From Darksidea phi (lineage: Eukaryota > Ascomycota > Dothideomycetes > Pleosporales > Lentitheciaceae): a stretch of DNA of 64,000 bases. Position numbers and translations under genes: made by a program. The stretch is from positions 124,001 to 188,000 of the forward strand of contig JASJFT010000025.1 in the NCBI GenBank assembly GCA_030770425.1, in the 5' to 3' direction. The notes beneath the pieces were generated by a model. The model saw only the letters and a program-made list of their open reading frames with translations. It did not search any database and was not told where the DNA came from. Of this stretch, positions 33,802 through 43,985 are shown one piece after another (within the stretch, counting starts at the first letter, position 1; each line of letters begins with the position of its first letter).

Positions 33802-34779
33802 CTTGCTGTTAAATTAGAGTGAGATTTTGCGGTGAACGAAGGTGAGTGTCCCAGAAGTTTTGAATTGGCTTTAGATACTTGATTCGTCAAGCCTAGCGGC
33901 CAATGTACATGAAGGTCTGTAGGCGCATGGCTTATCAGCGAACGATTGGACGAACGAGGGCCAAAGACATTGCCCGTTGGTAGCAGCGAAAGCAGTATGG
34001 TGGATAACAAACAGCGCAGAGTAGAGGAAATACGTACAGGTCCACTCCTAAGGGTGAAACAAAAGCCGAAAAACTCAGCTCAGTGCGAGATGTAGGTAAA
34101 CCGATCGCCCCTGGCAGATGCGGATATGTAATGGTACAGGATGAGTGCGTGAATGATGTGAAGCTCGAGCTCTGACTCCTGCGCTTGCTTGGCCTTGCTC
34201 GACCGACCGAAGTACAGTTTGCGCAACGCGTGATTGCGGTAGTACAATAGCTTCCAGTGAGAAAGAATATAGCGCAATGCTTCGCGCTACCAGGAACAAG
34301 AAAAAGTGACGAGGAACAGCTCGAGGTAGACGTTCAGAAACGTCCCGTAGCCTTGTCCCCTTGAACGCGTCGGGCCGAACCGCGGCTTAAGACGAGGTGG
34401 GCTGGGTGGTTATCGGGCCTAGATAGACGTAGTGAGCAGACTCTTTTGATAGGTACGAAGATGGCGAAAGCGACTGCGATGTGTCGCCTGGGTGGAAGCA
34501 GGAGATCGAGGGAGGATGAGACGAGGCGCCGAGTTCGAGGAGCTCGGGCGACCACAGGCGCGGCTAGCGCGGCTTGGCAAAAGTCCTAAATGGGCCGCGG
34601 CTATCTCTCGTTTCCCGCAATGTGTCCAGAGATCCCCAGCTTGGATTTCTAGAACTTCATCACCACGACCCACCCACGCGAATTAACTCTTCCCCTTCCC
34701 ACCGCGCAACACCATCCCGAAGCAACTCAGACGTTCACACCAGCTCCGTGCACTCTACTCTCAGGCTACAATCTTCGCA
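33802..34779. other. Divergent intergenic region
   Basis: 978 bases between the divergent RRM and SEC61 gamma starts. Plus-strand sequence near 34,690-34,775 is pyrimidine-rich, consistent with the SEC61 gamma 5' region. Small frames at 34075-34299 and 34334-34686 are unsupported. Confidence 0.6.
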
Positions 34780-35093
34780 ATGGATCAAGTCAAGGAGATG
34801 GCAGAGTACGTTGGCGGCTCCAGTATGACTAGGTTGCATTTGCTAATAACTCGCAGCGTCCCCCAGGAGTTCGTTAAGGACGGGCTTCAGTTTGTGAACC
34901 GCTGCACCAAGCCGGACAAGGTGCGTCACTTTCCCGCCTCGTACTTCCAGCCCTCCGCTAATACGTGCTGCAGAGGGAATTCATCAAGATTTCGCAAGCA
35001 GTGGGCGTCGGCTTTGTCATTATGGGCGTCATCGGCTACGTGGTCAAGCTCATCCACATCCCCGTAAACAACATCCTCGTTGGTGGCTCATAA
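34780..35093 (+). CDS. SSS1: Sec61 translocon gamma subunit
   Basis: A 69-residue tail-anchored ER protein that clamps the Sec61 channel. Three exons (34780-34805, 34857-34920, 34974-35093) are too short for simple frame searches. The joined protein runs [20 protein letters not shown], then [20 protein letters not shown], then the membrane helix [20 protein letters not shown], ending NNILVGGS. The PDKREF motif and the helix are diagnostic of Sec61 gamma/SecE. Full length matches the family. Confidence 0.95.
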
Positions 35094-35722
35094 CCGATCG
35101 CTGTATAGAAGAGATGCAGCAGAGGCGGGGATCGGATAACTGCAAGCGCACATCCATCGAGGACCTTCTCACGGACAACTATTCATCAGATGATTCGGTT
35201 CCAGACAAAAAAAAAGGCGGCATCAAGGGTATAGTGGGCAGTAGCAATGGAGGCGCGGGTGGATGCATCATCCCTCGTTGGGTCCATGAAAAGCTGTACA
35301 ATAGGGACGGACATTTGGACAGGCTGGAGTTTGATTACATCCAATTCACGTGTTAAGGGTCTGGTCTTATTTCGCAGTACACGTTAAGAGCTACTTGGCA
35401 CTAAACTTCGTCGCCAGTCTGGTATGAGCATCGTTACATCTAAGCTTGAGTTGGCGATTTCCTAAACTCCTTGCTGAGAAATGATTTGCATTCTAGCACC
35501 GTTCTTAGGGCCATATCTGAACTTGATTGGATATTTATGTGCATAGGAAGTAGGTTCATGCGTTTGCGGTCCCATACGGAGCTGTGATGCCCACCCGCCC
35601 CATTCCACCCAAATCTAACCTATCCGGAATTACGCAAAGAAGCTAATTTGCGCCTAAAGCTCTTGATACTTACTCCTTCAGCATGCAATGTGACGATCGT
35701 CAAACGTACAATCCGAGAAATT
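35094..35722. other. Convergent 3' intergenic region
   Basis: Between the converging SEC61 gamma and WD40 genes. An 80-codon plus frame (35114-35356) starts 20 bases after the SEC61 gamma stop and has no domain; it is probably 3' UTR. Confidence 0.6.
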
Positions 35723-37957
35723 TCAGTCGTCATCTGAGAAGTCGTCGTACCAATGTCTTCTAGCCGCAGTGGCATTATACAAGCGCTCATCATGCTGGAG
35801 CTGGGCATTGACACGTCGCCCAACCTTAGGTTCCGCCTCATCGTCTTCCAACCCATCATTCCAAGTGTGTACGGTACATGTACCCTGCGACGTTCCCCAC
35901 CCATTCCATGATGTTGCTGTTACATGTTAGCTCTCACTTCCAAGCCGTGCCCAATTTCACTCACCAGCAATGATTGGCGCATTTGGGTGCCAACTCGCAT
36001 CTCTAACACAAGTCATCCAACTTCCCCCATTCCTCCCGTAGAAGTCAAATGACTCCGCCATCAAACTCAGATCCCTAGGCCGACTGTTCCTCGTCGCCTT
36101 CAACACATCAATCTTCCCCTTGAGCGTCGCATCCAAATTCCACACATATACACTGCCGTCATAGCTTCCGGAGTACACGTAGCGATTATCTGTGCTCCCT
36201 GGCGGCGAAAAGTGGCACCTGATTAGCGTCTTGAGCACTTTGTGGCCGCGGAACGTGACAAGTGAGCAGTCGTGTGGGTGTGGGCGGTAGTCGTTGTCGT
36301 CGTAGGCGTTGCTGCGGTATTCGAAGCGCGTGGTGTAGGCAGAGATGTCGATACTGTCGGCTTTCTCTTTGGAGTGCATTTTTCGGAGGTCCCAGAGTTT
36401 GGCGGTCTGATCTTTCCCGTTGCTGAGGACGTAACGGCCATCGCCTTTGCTGTCCACGTAGGTCAGGCCTTCAGTGTGACCGAGGAATACGCCGGCTTCG
36501 CGGCCGTCGCCCATACTTCGACGATCCCAAACCTTGAGAGTTGTATCGTCGGAACCGGAGTAGAGGATATGTGGGGATTGGGAATCGCCGAAGCATACGG
36601 CGTTCACGTCGTCTTGGTGGCCTGGGATTCGCAGGATAGATTGTCGCTGCTCAATATCGTAGACATACACTGAGTTGTCGCCAGTCCCGGCCACGATCTC
36701 GCGACCATCGCCCGAGAAGCGAATTGACCAGATGCCGAAATAGGTGTGAAAGCCGGGCCTGTTTATGGTTGGCCCAATTTTGGCGAAGTCAAGGAGATGT
36801 GGTTCGGCGTCGTTGTTTGGGTCCGTGGGTGCTAGGCACACGATGCTGCGAATGGAGCTGTATGCGAGGAAGCGGTTGTCAGGGCTGAGAGAGGCGTCTG
36901 TAATGGTCCATTGGCCGTAGGGGTAAACGACGGACTGGTACTGTCAGACTTCCCATTCGAAGTAGTATGATCTTATGTACCTACTTTGTAATATTTCCAG
37001 TCGTACGGGTTCGACGTATCGTACATCCGCACCCGGAAATCCTGTCCGCATGAGAAGAAAAAGTTACCGTCATCCGAAAACTGACCAGAATAACATCGCG
37101 CGTTGTAGTGAATTATGGTATCGGCCACAGACTCTGGAAGCATGTCTTGCCTTAATAGCCTGTTCGCGTTCTTCTGTCGGCCGTTGCTACCCACACCCAG
37201 CTCCCTCTGCATGACATTGTATGCAAGTCTCTTCCTCCTCTTGATGCTGTCCTGTGGCCGGTAATTCGACCCAAACGTTCCGTTATTCATCAATTCCTTT
37301 CCCTCATCGCTGGGCACCTTCTGAAAGGCCGCCTTACCTCTCGGCCTCCTTCTTCTTGTGCGTGGTCCTACAGGATCATATCCAGTGCCCGGCGCGCTGT
37401 CCGTCTCGTCGCTCGACTCGTCATCGTCATCGTCTGCGAATCGGCGCCTTCGTCGTTGCATCTCCGGCCCGGTGAGAAAAGAGCCTCGGCTGAAAAGCTG
37501 CCGAAGTCCTGAGTAACCAAGCAGCTGCATGATTTGGTTGCGAGAAACTACATTACTCAGCATATGCGCGCATCCGTCTGAAGCAGGATCGTACTGTATA
37601 CGGGTCGCCGCGGGTCTGAAGCTTCACCCTGACCTTCTTCGTCTTCGTCTCTATGTTCCTCATCATCATCATCATTGCCTTCTGCGATCTCGACGTCGAT
37701 TTCGACCCCGCTCAGATTCCCCATCGCATCTGTCAGATCTATCAGTATTCAACGAGACTTCCACCGCAAGGCTTGACGTATGTACCAGCAAAATTTAGCC
37801 CATCCTCCTCGTCGCCTTCTCCCGGCGCGGGCACATAGTCCGTGTCGTCATGAGGGTCTTCTGTGTCCTGCCAGAAGGGATCGTTGGGGTCGTAGAAGAT
37901 GGTGCGGGGGTCGTCTTCTTCGCTCTGGGTTTCTTGCGACGATCCTGGAGCACTCAT
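35723..37957 (-). CDS. DCAF11/LEC14B-type WD40 protein
   Basis: A 680-residue WD40 protein likely to act as a substrate receptor for a CUL4-DDB1 ubiquitin ligase. Five exons (37957-37786, 37738-37595, 37547-36985, 36934-35965, 35916-35723), all phase-consistent. Joins include RRPVYISRNQIMQLLGYSGL and YYKSVVYPYGQWTITDASLS. The acidic N-terminus and the short helix RNQIMQLLGYSGLRQLF precede a seven-bladed propeller (about 250-610). VWDRR and LWDLRK are WDXR boxes that contact DDB1 in this family. The final exon gives TSQGTCTVHTWNDGLEDDEA and ends YDDFSDDD. The human relative is DCAF11 (WDR23), a regulator of NRF2-type factors; that target is not implied here. Confidence 0.9.
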
Positions 37958-38509
37958 CTTCGCAGAGGACGAACATAGAAGAATAAGTGAGGTTGAAAGT
38001 GAGCACGCATCATAGCCGGCGGCGGGGAGCTAATAAGCCATGGCCAACGATAAGTTGAACTCTCCGGTTATCTCCGGCGCTAGTGAGCCGAGGCCGTGCC
38101 GCTTTGTGCGAATATCTTTCTGGACGCCCCTCGTTTCTTGCCAGCGCAAGAAGAGGGCAAGATTCGATGCTGAGGCTCTGCGCCATCTCCGGAAGAGGTT
38201 GCTGAGCTTCGTAATCAAATGGTCTATTACCGGCCCCATTATGGACTAACGCAATGGCAGTCTCCTATTGTGCTTTTCTTTTCTTACTCAATTCCTATCC
38301 TCTCTTTACCCTCGAAGTTCTCCTGTGCATGAGATGAGATTTCGAGTGCCTTTGGGTTGCGCTGGGCTTGCCCAGTCTCGATGGGGCCACCAATGAGGGG
38401 TCTTCGAATATTAGCTGCCTATTACACCACCTTTGCACCGCCTCGACCTGTTAAAAAGATGGCCTCGCTTTACTGTCGACCTTGTTGAGGGACGTCTATT
38501 CCGTTCGCT
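37958..38509. other. Divergent intergenic region
   Basis: It holds the promoters of the WD40 and first HET genes. A 69-codon frame with an ATG (38040-38249 plus) is basic and ends SITGPIMD. I see no family and give it little weight. Confidence 0.5.
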
Positions 38510-40495
38510 ATGGAAACCGGTTCTTGTATCTGCCATCGCCCGGATCTGCGATCATGCAGCGGAATTTGTGTTTGCTTAGGCTGCGGGACCGCTCTTGGAC
38601 CCGAAGCCGTATCAAGCCATCAGCTTGAGGTGGACGAGGATACACATGTTGGCCTCTCCACTGAAGATGCCGGAAATCTGGACGACAACAACTACTCGTA
38701 TTCCCCTCTGGATCGAGCCTCTGGGCGAATGATCAGGCTGCTACTCCTTTATCCCGGTAAATACGCAGACGAAATCGTTTGTCGAGTCTTTCAAGTTGAT
38801 CTCGACGCCGATCCTGACTACGAAGCCATCTCTTACACCTGGGGGGATAACACTGGAGAAGCTTCGCGGTCTAGAAGCATCCGATGTCCACGAAGTGTCC
38901 TACTGGTCACTACGAACTGTGAGATGGCATTGCGTCGCATTCGACATCCAGGCTTCACTCGTACAATATGGATAGATTCTATCTGTATTAACCAAGAAAA
39001 TGTACAAGAGCGGAACCACCAGGTCTCAATGATGAAAGACATCTATAGCAGTGCTTCACGGGTACTCATTTACACTGGTGAGGCTTCCAAAAACAGCAAC
39101 CACCTTCTTGGATATATCGGTGACCTCGGGCAACCACGCCATCGATACCTAGAAAAGGGGTCCGGGTCGCCTCTCGCACTTGAGGAAATTGCAAGGGAAA
39201 TGTATGAATTTCTGTCCCGGCCCTGGTTTCACCGCGTGTGGGTTCTGCAAGAAACGCTCTTAGCGAAATCGGCAATCATCATTGCCGGCGAAAAGGCCAT
39301 CGACTGGGTACATTTCTCAATAGACAGGCTTAACGAATTGGGTATTCAACCTGTACTACCAGACGGATCAATCCCGAGCATCTTCCGATGGACACAGCTA
39401 CAGGCACCTAACGTCGACTTGCTTCTCGCACTACACACAAGCCGCAACTGTCTGGCAACTGATATAAGAGACAAGGTCTTTGCTGTGCTGAGTCTGTTGA
39501 CTGATCCTAGCCATACCAAGATCACTCCAGATTATGGATTATCAGCAGAACAAGTCTTCGTTCGCACTGCAGCTTCCATAATCATGGCCCAGAACTCTCT
39601 CGATGTGCTCTCCTACATTGAACCAAGTGAGCGGCAATTGGCTTTGCCATCTTGGGTTCCTGATTGGTCGGTAACAGCGTACTTGGAACCTTTTGCCCCA
39701 CATTTCGAAGATACAGGCTCTTGGAATGGTACATTTGATTCAGAGAGTCAGGGTACAGCAGTCAAACTCAGCTCCTTGTTAGGCGACAATTGGCCATTTC
39801 TGTCTGCGTTCCCCACGCTATCCGTTTGGGCCACCAAACTAGACACTGTCAAAGAGTTGGTCGATTACCACTACGCTAGTCCTCAGTACTCCAAAGAGTT
39901 GGTCGATTACCACTACGCTAGTCCTCGGTCCCGATATACGGGACAGATTCAACGTTCGGTCTACCAGGGTCCGTCGGGTGGCCATGTCACAGCCGCTCAA
40001 GGTCGCGAAATTTCCACAAGACTCTTGGCATGCCCACATCCATGTTTACGGAAAGATGCCTTCTTCAAAGCCATAATCGGTACACAACTCTCTTTCAGAC
40101 ATGAACGAACTTTTCACTACAATGATTACCCCTCCAGATTCAAGGGCAGCCATTTGTGTTCTTGTGACAGCTGCGAGCTCAGAGCTACCTGTCGCAGATG
40201 CAATAAACAGTCGTTGAATATACGCCCTATGGTATACAACAAAGCAAAGCTCAGATCGTTCGAAAGACAATTGCAGTTGCACCGCCCCGGAAGAGTCGTC
40301 TTCGAGACGAGTCAAAGCTTTGGTATTGGACCTCGTTCGCTTCAGAGAGGAGACACGGTCTGGCAATTGAGAGGTGCAAAAATACCATTTGTTCTTCGTG
40401 AAGATGGGCAATATTTCAAAGTCGTTGGGGAATGCTACCTACAGGACGCAGCACAGTGGTCTGCGACAGCAGCGGGCTACATCAAGATCATATAG
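38510..40495 (+). CDS. HET-domain protein 1
   Basis: A 661-residue intronless protein with an N-terminal heterokaryon incompatibility (HET) domain, a TIR-like fold linked to fungal allorecognition and programmed cell death. HET motifs are YEAISYTWGD (about 105), TIWIDSICINQENVQERNHQ (about 155) and SSASRVLIYTG. Before it is a short cysteine-rich leader, CICHRPDLRSCSG and VCLGCG. The C-terminal region has CSCDSCELRATCRRC, then FETSQSFGIG and the terminal block GAKIPFVLREDGQYFKVVGECYL. This end block recurs in the next gene. A perfect 14-residue duplication (KELVDYHYASP) lies near 447-474. No NACHT or WD repeats follow, so it is a stand-alone HET protein. Confidence 0.9.
   Translation: METGSCICHRPDLRSCSGICVCLGCGTALGPEAVSSHQLEVDEDTHVGLSTEDAGNLDDNNYSYSPLDRASGRMIRLLLLYPGKYADEIVCRVFQVDLDADPDYEAISYTWGDNTGEASRSRSIRCPRSVLLVTTNCEMALRRIRHPGFTRTIWIDSICINQENVQERNHQVSMMKDIYSSASRVLIYTGEASKNSNHLLGYIGDLGQPRHRYLEKGSGSPLALEEIAREMYEFLSRPWFHRVWVLQETLLAKSAIIIAGEKAIDWVHFSIDRLNELGIQPVLPDGSIPSIFRWTQLQAPNVDLLLALHTSRNCLATDIRDKVFAVLSLLTDPSHTKITPDYGLSAEQVFVRTAASIIMAQNSLDVLSYIEPSERQLALPSWVPDWSVTAYLEPFAPHFEDTGSWNGTFDSESQGTAVKLSSLLGDNWPFLSAFPTLSVWATKLDTVKELVDYHYASPQYSKELVDYHYASPRSRYTGQIQRSVYQGPSGGHVTAAQGREISTRLLACPHPCLRKDAFFKAIIGTQLSFRHERTFHYNDYPSRFKGSHLCSCDSCELRATCRRCNKQSLNIRPMVYNKAKLRSFERQLQLHRPGRVVFETSQSFGIGPRSLQRGDTVWQLRGAKIPFVLREDGQYFKVVGECYLQDAAQWSATAAGYIKII
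39850..39926 (+). repeat. 42-base tandem duplication inside HET gene 1
   Basis: A 35-base sequence beginning CAAAGAGTTGG occurs identically at 39850-39884 and 39892-39926, period 42 bases, encoding two copies of KELVDYHYASP in frame. The second HET paralogue has no such repeat. Identity indicates a recent duplication. Confidence 0.95.
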
Positions 40496-40821
40496 CAGAG
40501 GATGATAGGCATCGATATTTACCCTTGCAAAACAATAGCGCTGAGACATGCTATTCACCATCTGAAGATATAGCTAGAGTACTAGTGTGCTATCATCGCG
40601 ATCGGCCGGACTCGGATACGAAATACGAGATAGGTACGCTCTAATGCTGCAGCAATGCTCTCATTGGCTCGCTTTGTCACGCTTCCCACTACGTGCAGCA
40701 TGCATATGCCGAGGCCTTCCCTCCGCGCCTAATTTCTGAGTGACCGATTTCATCAGCTCCTCTTATACGTCGCGAAGCACAGTTCACCACCGAAGCCAAA
40801 GCCCAAATTCGGTATACAACG
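40496..40821. other. Intergenic between HET paralogues
   Basis: 326 bases carrying the 3' region of the first HET gene and the promoter of the second. No supported feature. Confidence 0.6.
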
Positions 40822-42768
40822 ATGCCTTGTCGGCATCACGATGTTCAGGTATTTGACGACATCCGATGTTGTCTGGCCTGCGGTGAAACGGTCTTCGATA
40901 GTACGCCACACCTGACCATCTCTCCGCAACATGAGGGTTCCGTATTCTACGAATATGCCCCTCTTAACTACGCGCTTGGGCAAGAGATTAGATTAGTGGT
41001 GGTTTTTCCTGGTCAGCCTTCCGATGATGTTACCTTAGACATCATCCATGTCAACCTTACGGATGAACCGGCTTACGAAGCAGTCTCTTACGCATGGGCA
41101 ACACAAAGTGGTGACGCCTCTCTTTCACAGGCTGTATACTGCAGAGGTAGGACCATAGCCGTCACGAAACATTGCGAGGCAGCTTTGAAGAGCCTACGCA
41201 GACCAGGCCGCAAAAGAACGCTATGGATAGACGCCATTTCTATTGATCAAGGAAATGTCTCGGAACGTAATCATCAAGTCGGCTTCATGGGCACGATATA
41301 CGCAAACGCTAGCCAAGTGCTCGTTTACCTGGGACCCAGAACGGCGGAAACAGACTGCGTGCTTGCCTATCTTAACGGCGACGAGGCATCTTTGAGGCGA
41401 GTCATAGGAGGCGGGCTAAGCCACGCCGTCAAAAGATTCCTACGGATACGATGGCTCGATCGAGTATGGGTGCTGCAGGAGATAGCTTTGGCCAAACTCG
41501 TCACGATGACTGCGGGCAGTACAACCGTGCAATGGACACACGATTCCGTCAAGAGGTTGCTTGTTATCTGCAGAAACATGAACGTTGAACCGCCTAGCGC
41601 TCTACATTGGCTACCAGCAAGCGAGCCTCACGCTGATATTCTCACCGTACTGTACAAAAGTCGCAATTGCTCATCGACCGACGCAAGAGACAAAGTCTTC
41701 GCCGTGCTAGGGCTAGCGCACCAGAAATATCAGGAGGCCTTACCGGTGGATTACTCTTTGACATCAGAGGAGGTGTTTACGAAACTTGCCATCTATCTGA
41801 TAGAGGAAGAGAGGAATCTTGACGTGTTGAAACACACCACAAATCAGGCTGAGAGTCCGGATCCACAGACGTTGCCTAGCTGGGTTCCTCGATGGGATGT
41901 CAAGGTCCGCCACCGCCCGCTACCCCCCCAGTTTACCTTCGAAGAGGTAGATACACTCCAGTCTATCTGGTTTTCGTCGACAGCCATTTTCGGGCAAGAG
42001 AGAGCGACGCGGCTGGATAAGGAAGTTCTAGATGATATCCTCAAGAAAATACCCCTCAGCGAGCCAGTGATGTCCACATATATTTGGCGGCAATGGCTAT
42101 TACTCTGGGCGAATGAGACACAGTCCGAACAGACGATTGCTTCGGTTGATTTCAAAGCAATGGCCCTAGCCCTCACGCAGCTCCGTGCTCACAACTTTCA
42201 TTTCTCTATTCTCGAACGCAACACACGGCTCGATTGCCGAAACCTTGCCGCCTGGGGATCGGCATACACAGGGCCTTCATACGGTCACCCAAAATGGCCA
42301 TGCTTACGCATCCGCGCGCATAAACTCGACACCATCCGCAAAGCTACCCGCTCGGCGGGCCACATCCACTTCCTCACTAAAACACTCCCCCAAGCCCTCG
42401 ACCACCGAAGCCTCTGCGGTCCCTGCACACAACACTTTGTCCAAAAACCAATCTGCCAGCAAGATCCGAGCGTAACCTACACAATGATCGACGAGTTCTC
42501 GCGGGAAATGCTTCGACTTGGGCAAGGCCAGACGTTTTTTCAGACGGAACAAAGTGTTGGGTTTGTACAGGCTACGGTGATGCCGAGCGATGGTATTTGG
42601 GCGCTTGCTGGTGCGAATGTGCCTTTCGTCCTAAGGAGGGTCGAAAGTCATTATGTGATGATTGGGGAGTGCTACTTGTATAGGGCGCTGAGACATCATC
42701 TATGTATCTGCTGTGGATGTGAGGTTGAGCCTTGGCCGATTACTACGAAGATTATCGATATCTGGTGA
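40822..42768 (+). CDS. HET-domain protein 2
   Basis: A 648-residue intronless paralogue of the preceding gene, same strand. The HET domain carries YEAVSYAWAT, TLWIDAISIDQGNVSERNHQ and ANASQVLVYLG. The leader MPCRHHDVQVFDDIRCCLAC matches the cysteine leader of the upstream protein, and the end block GANVPFVLRRVESHYVMIGE is shared too, as is the FQTEQSVGF segment before it. The middle is strongly diverged, so the duplication is old. It has a further cysteine-rich end, CICCGCEVEP. A role in non-self recognition or cell death is inferred from the domain only. Confidence 0.9.
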   Translation: MPCRHHDVQVFDDIRCCLACGETVFDSTPHLTISPQHEGSVFYEYAPLNYALGQEIRLVVVFPGQPSDDVTLDIIHVNLTDEPAYEAVSYAWATQSGDASLSQAVYCRGRTIAVTKHCEAALKSLRRPGRKRTLWIDAISIDQGNVSERNHQVGFMGTIYANASQVLVYLGPRTAETDCVLAYLNGDEASLRRVIGGGLSHAVKRFLRIRWLDRVWVLQEIALAKLVTMTAGSTTVQWTHDSVKRLLVICRNMNVEPPSALHWLPASEPHADILTVLYKSRNCSSTDARDKVFAVLGLAHQKYQEALPVDYSLTSEEVFTKLAIYLIEEERNLDVLKHTTNQAESPDPQTLPSWVPRWDVKVRHRPLPPQFTFEEVDTLQSIWFSSTAIFGQERATRLDKEVLDDILKKIPLSEPVMSTYIWRQWLLLWANETQSEQTIASVDFKAMALALTQLRAHNFHFSILERNTRLDCRNLAAWGSAYTGPSYGHPKWPCLRIRAHKLDTIRKATRSAGHIHFLTKTLPQALDHRSLCGPCTQHFVQKPICQQDPSVTYTMIDEFSREMLRLGQGQTFFQTEQSVGFVQATVMPSDGIWALAGANVPFVLRRVESHYVMIGECYLYRALRHHLCICCGCEVEPWPITTKIIDIW

Positions 42769-43985
42769 GAGAAGGTGGATGTTCAGCTTTACCACAGAAA
42801 GACCAGCCTCTTGAAAATATTAGCTTATCTTCTAAACATCGGGTTCTCGCTCGTTGGGAGCAGATATTTTGAGCATATTTGCTTGGAGCCCACCGATTGT
42901 TTGTCTCCCAAATTTATCATCAGTTCCGCAATGCTAATGAATCCCAGTCGTTATTCATGCGTACGATCGCGAACAATGCAGACTTTTCGCTTCATACCTT
43001 CAATACAGGGTTTCGAATTCAACATTCTAATTCGCCGATACGACGCAAGGGGCAGACTCGAAAGTCCGACCATCGCCTACCACCAAAGAGCAGAAATACA
43101 TCGCACAACGCGGCCATGCGGAATGCGTTCGTGGCAACGCCGCAATTATTGCCAAAGACAAGCCCAAACAGCTCTTCGAGAAGCCGAAGCGTATTCGCAA
43201 GGCAACCCCAAATCATTAAGAAGCACTGAGGCTGCCCTTCCAGCCATCAGGACATACCTTGGAAGCTTATCCAGTGCTGTCCAGAGAAGCGTTATCGACA
43301 AACATCCAGACCCATTCTTACCTTGCAGTCAGCATGCCTGACGCATCTCCACTGGCATAAGGTGTTAACTGTACCGACGGCTATTACGAGTCGAAGAGTT
43401 GCAGCGCGAGTCATTAGCAGCCACAAGATATCCGATGTTTTTTTCCTTTTTTTTTTTCGATAAAAGGGAAGCCGGGAGGAGCTCTTCCTTCTGCACATCT
43501 TCTCCCCGTCGCTTATTATACTTGGGATTCAGTACTATTATTCCCATCATTAGCACCTCTACTGTGTATAAATAACTTCTATTATGTTTTGTGCGGATTC
43601 TTACAAAGAGACTTCTCGCTGTGAAAATCTAACGCAATTGTTTGTTCGCATCATGGAGAGTATAGGACTGATTTCTTTGGCTGCATCGGAGGTGGAGATT
43701 TTGTACGGATGCTAGTGAGACGAATGGGGTGTTCGCATTTTGCTTGCAAGGTCAGGCACATCATGCAGCGCGACACTTGACTTGTACACATAAGGTGAAG
43801 TGAGTTGGAACCGTACTTTTTTTTGGGGCCGTGAAGGCATCATGACTAGGCATCTAAACCATGATCGTCTAACTATCTATTACAACTATAATCTATTTCA
43901 TCCCGCCGTGTATCCCTGATTCCCCTGTCGTTATTACAATGCGAACCCTAGGCCGTGGAACAGACAATGATTACTTCGCGTGCAC
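42769..43985. other. Gene-free 1.2 kb downstream of HET pair
   Basis: Three overlapping plus-strand frames run through 42775-43341. One (about 43,060-43,219) ends in a basic stretch, KQLFEKPKRIRKATPNH, but has no start and no known family. A poly-T tract (43,438-43,459) and AT-rich DNA follow. No supported gene. Confidence 0.5.

Noticed and set aside
34075..34299. Minus-strand frame of 74 codons upstream of SEC61 gamma
   Set aside because: It has no domain, competes with another open frame over the same bases, and lies in a divergent promoter region.
43019..43341. Three overlapping plus-strand frames after HET gene 2
   Set aside because: The most protein-like frame has no start codon and no known family; the others read as shadows.
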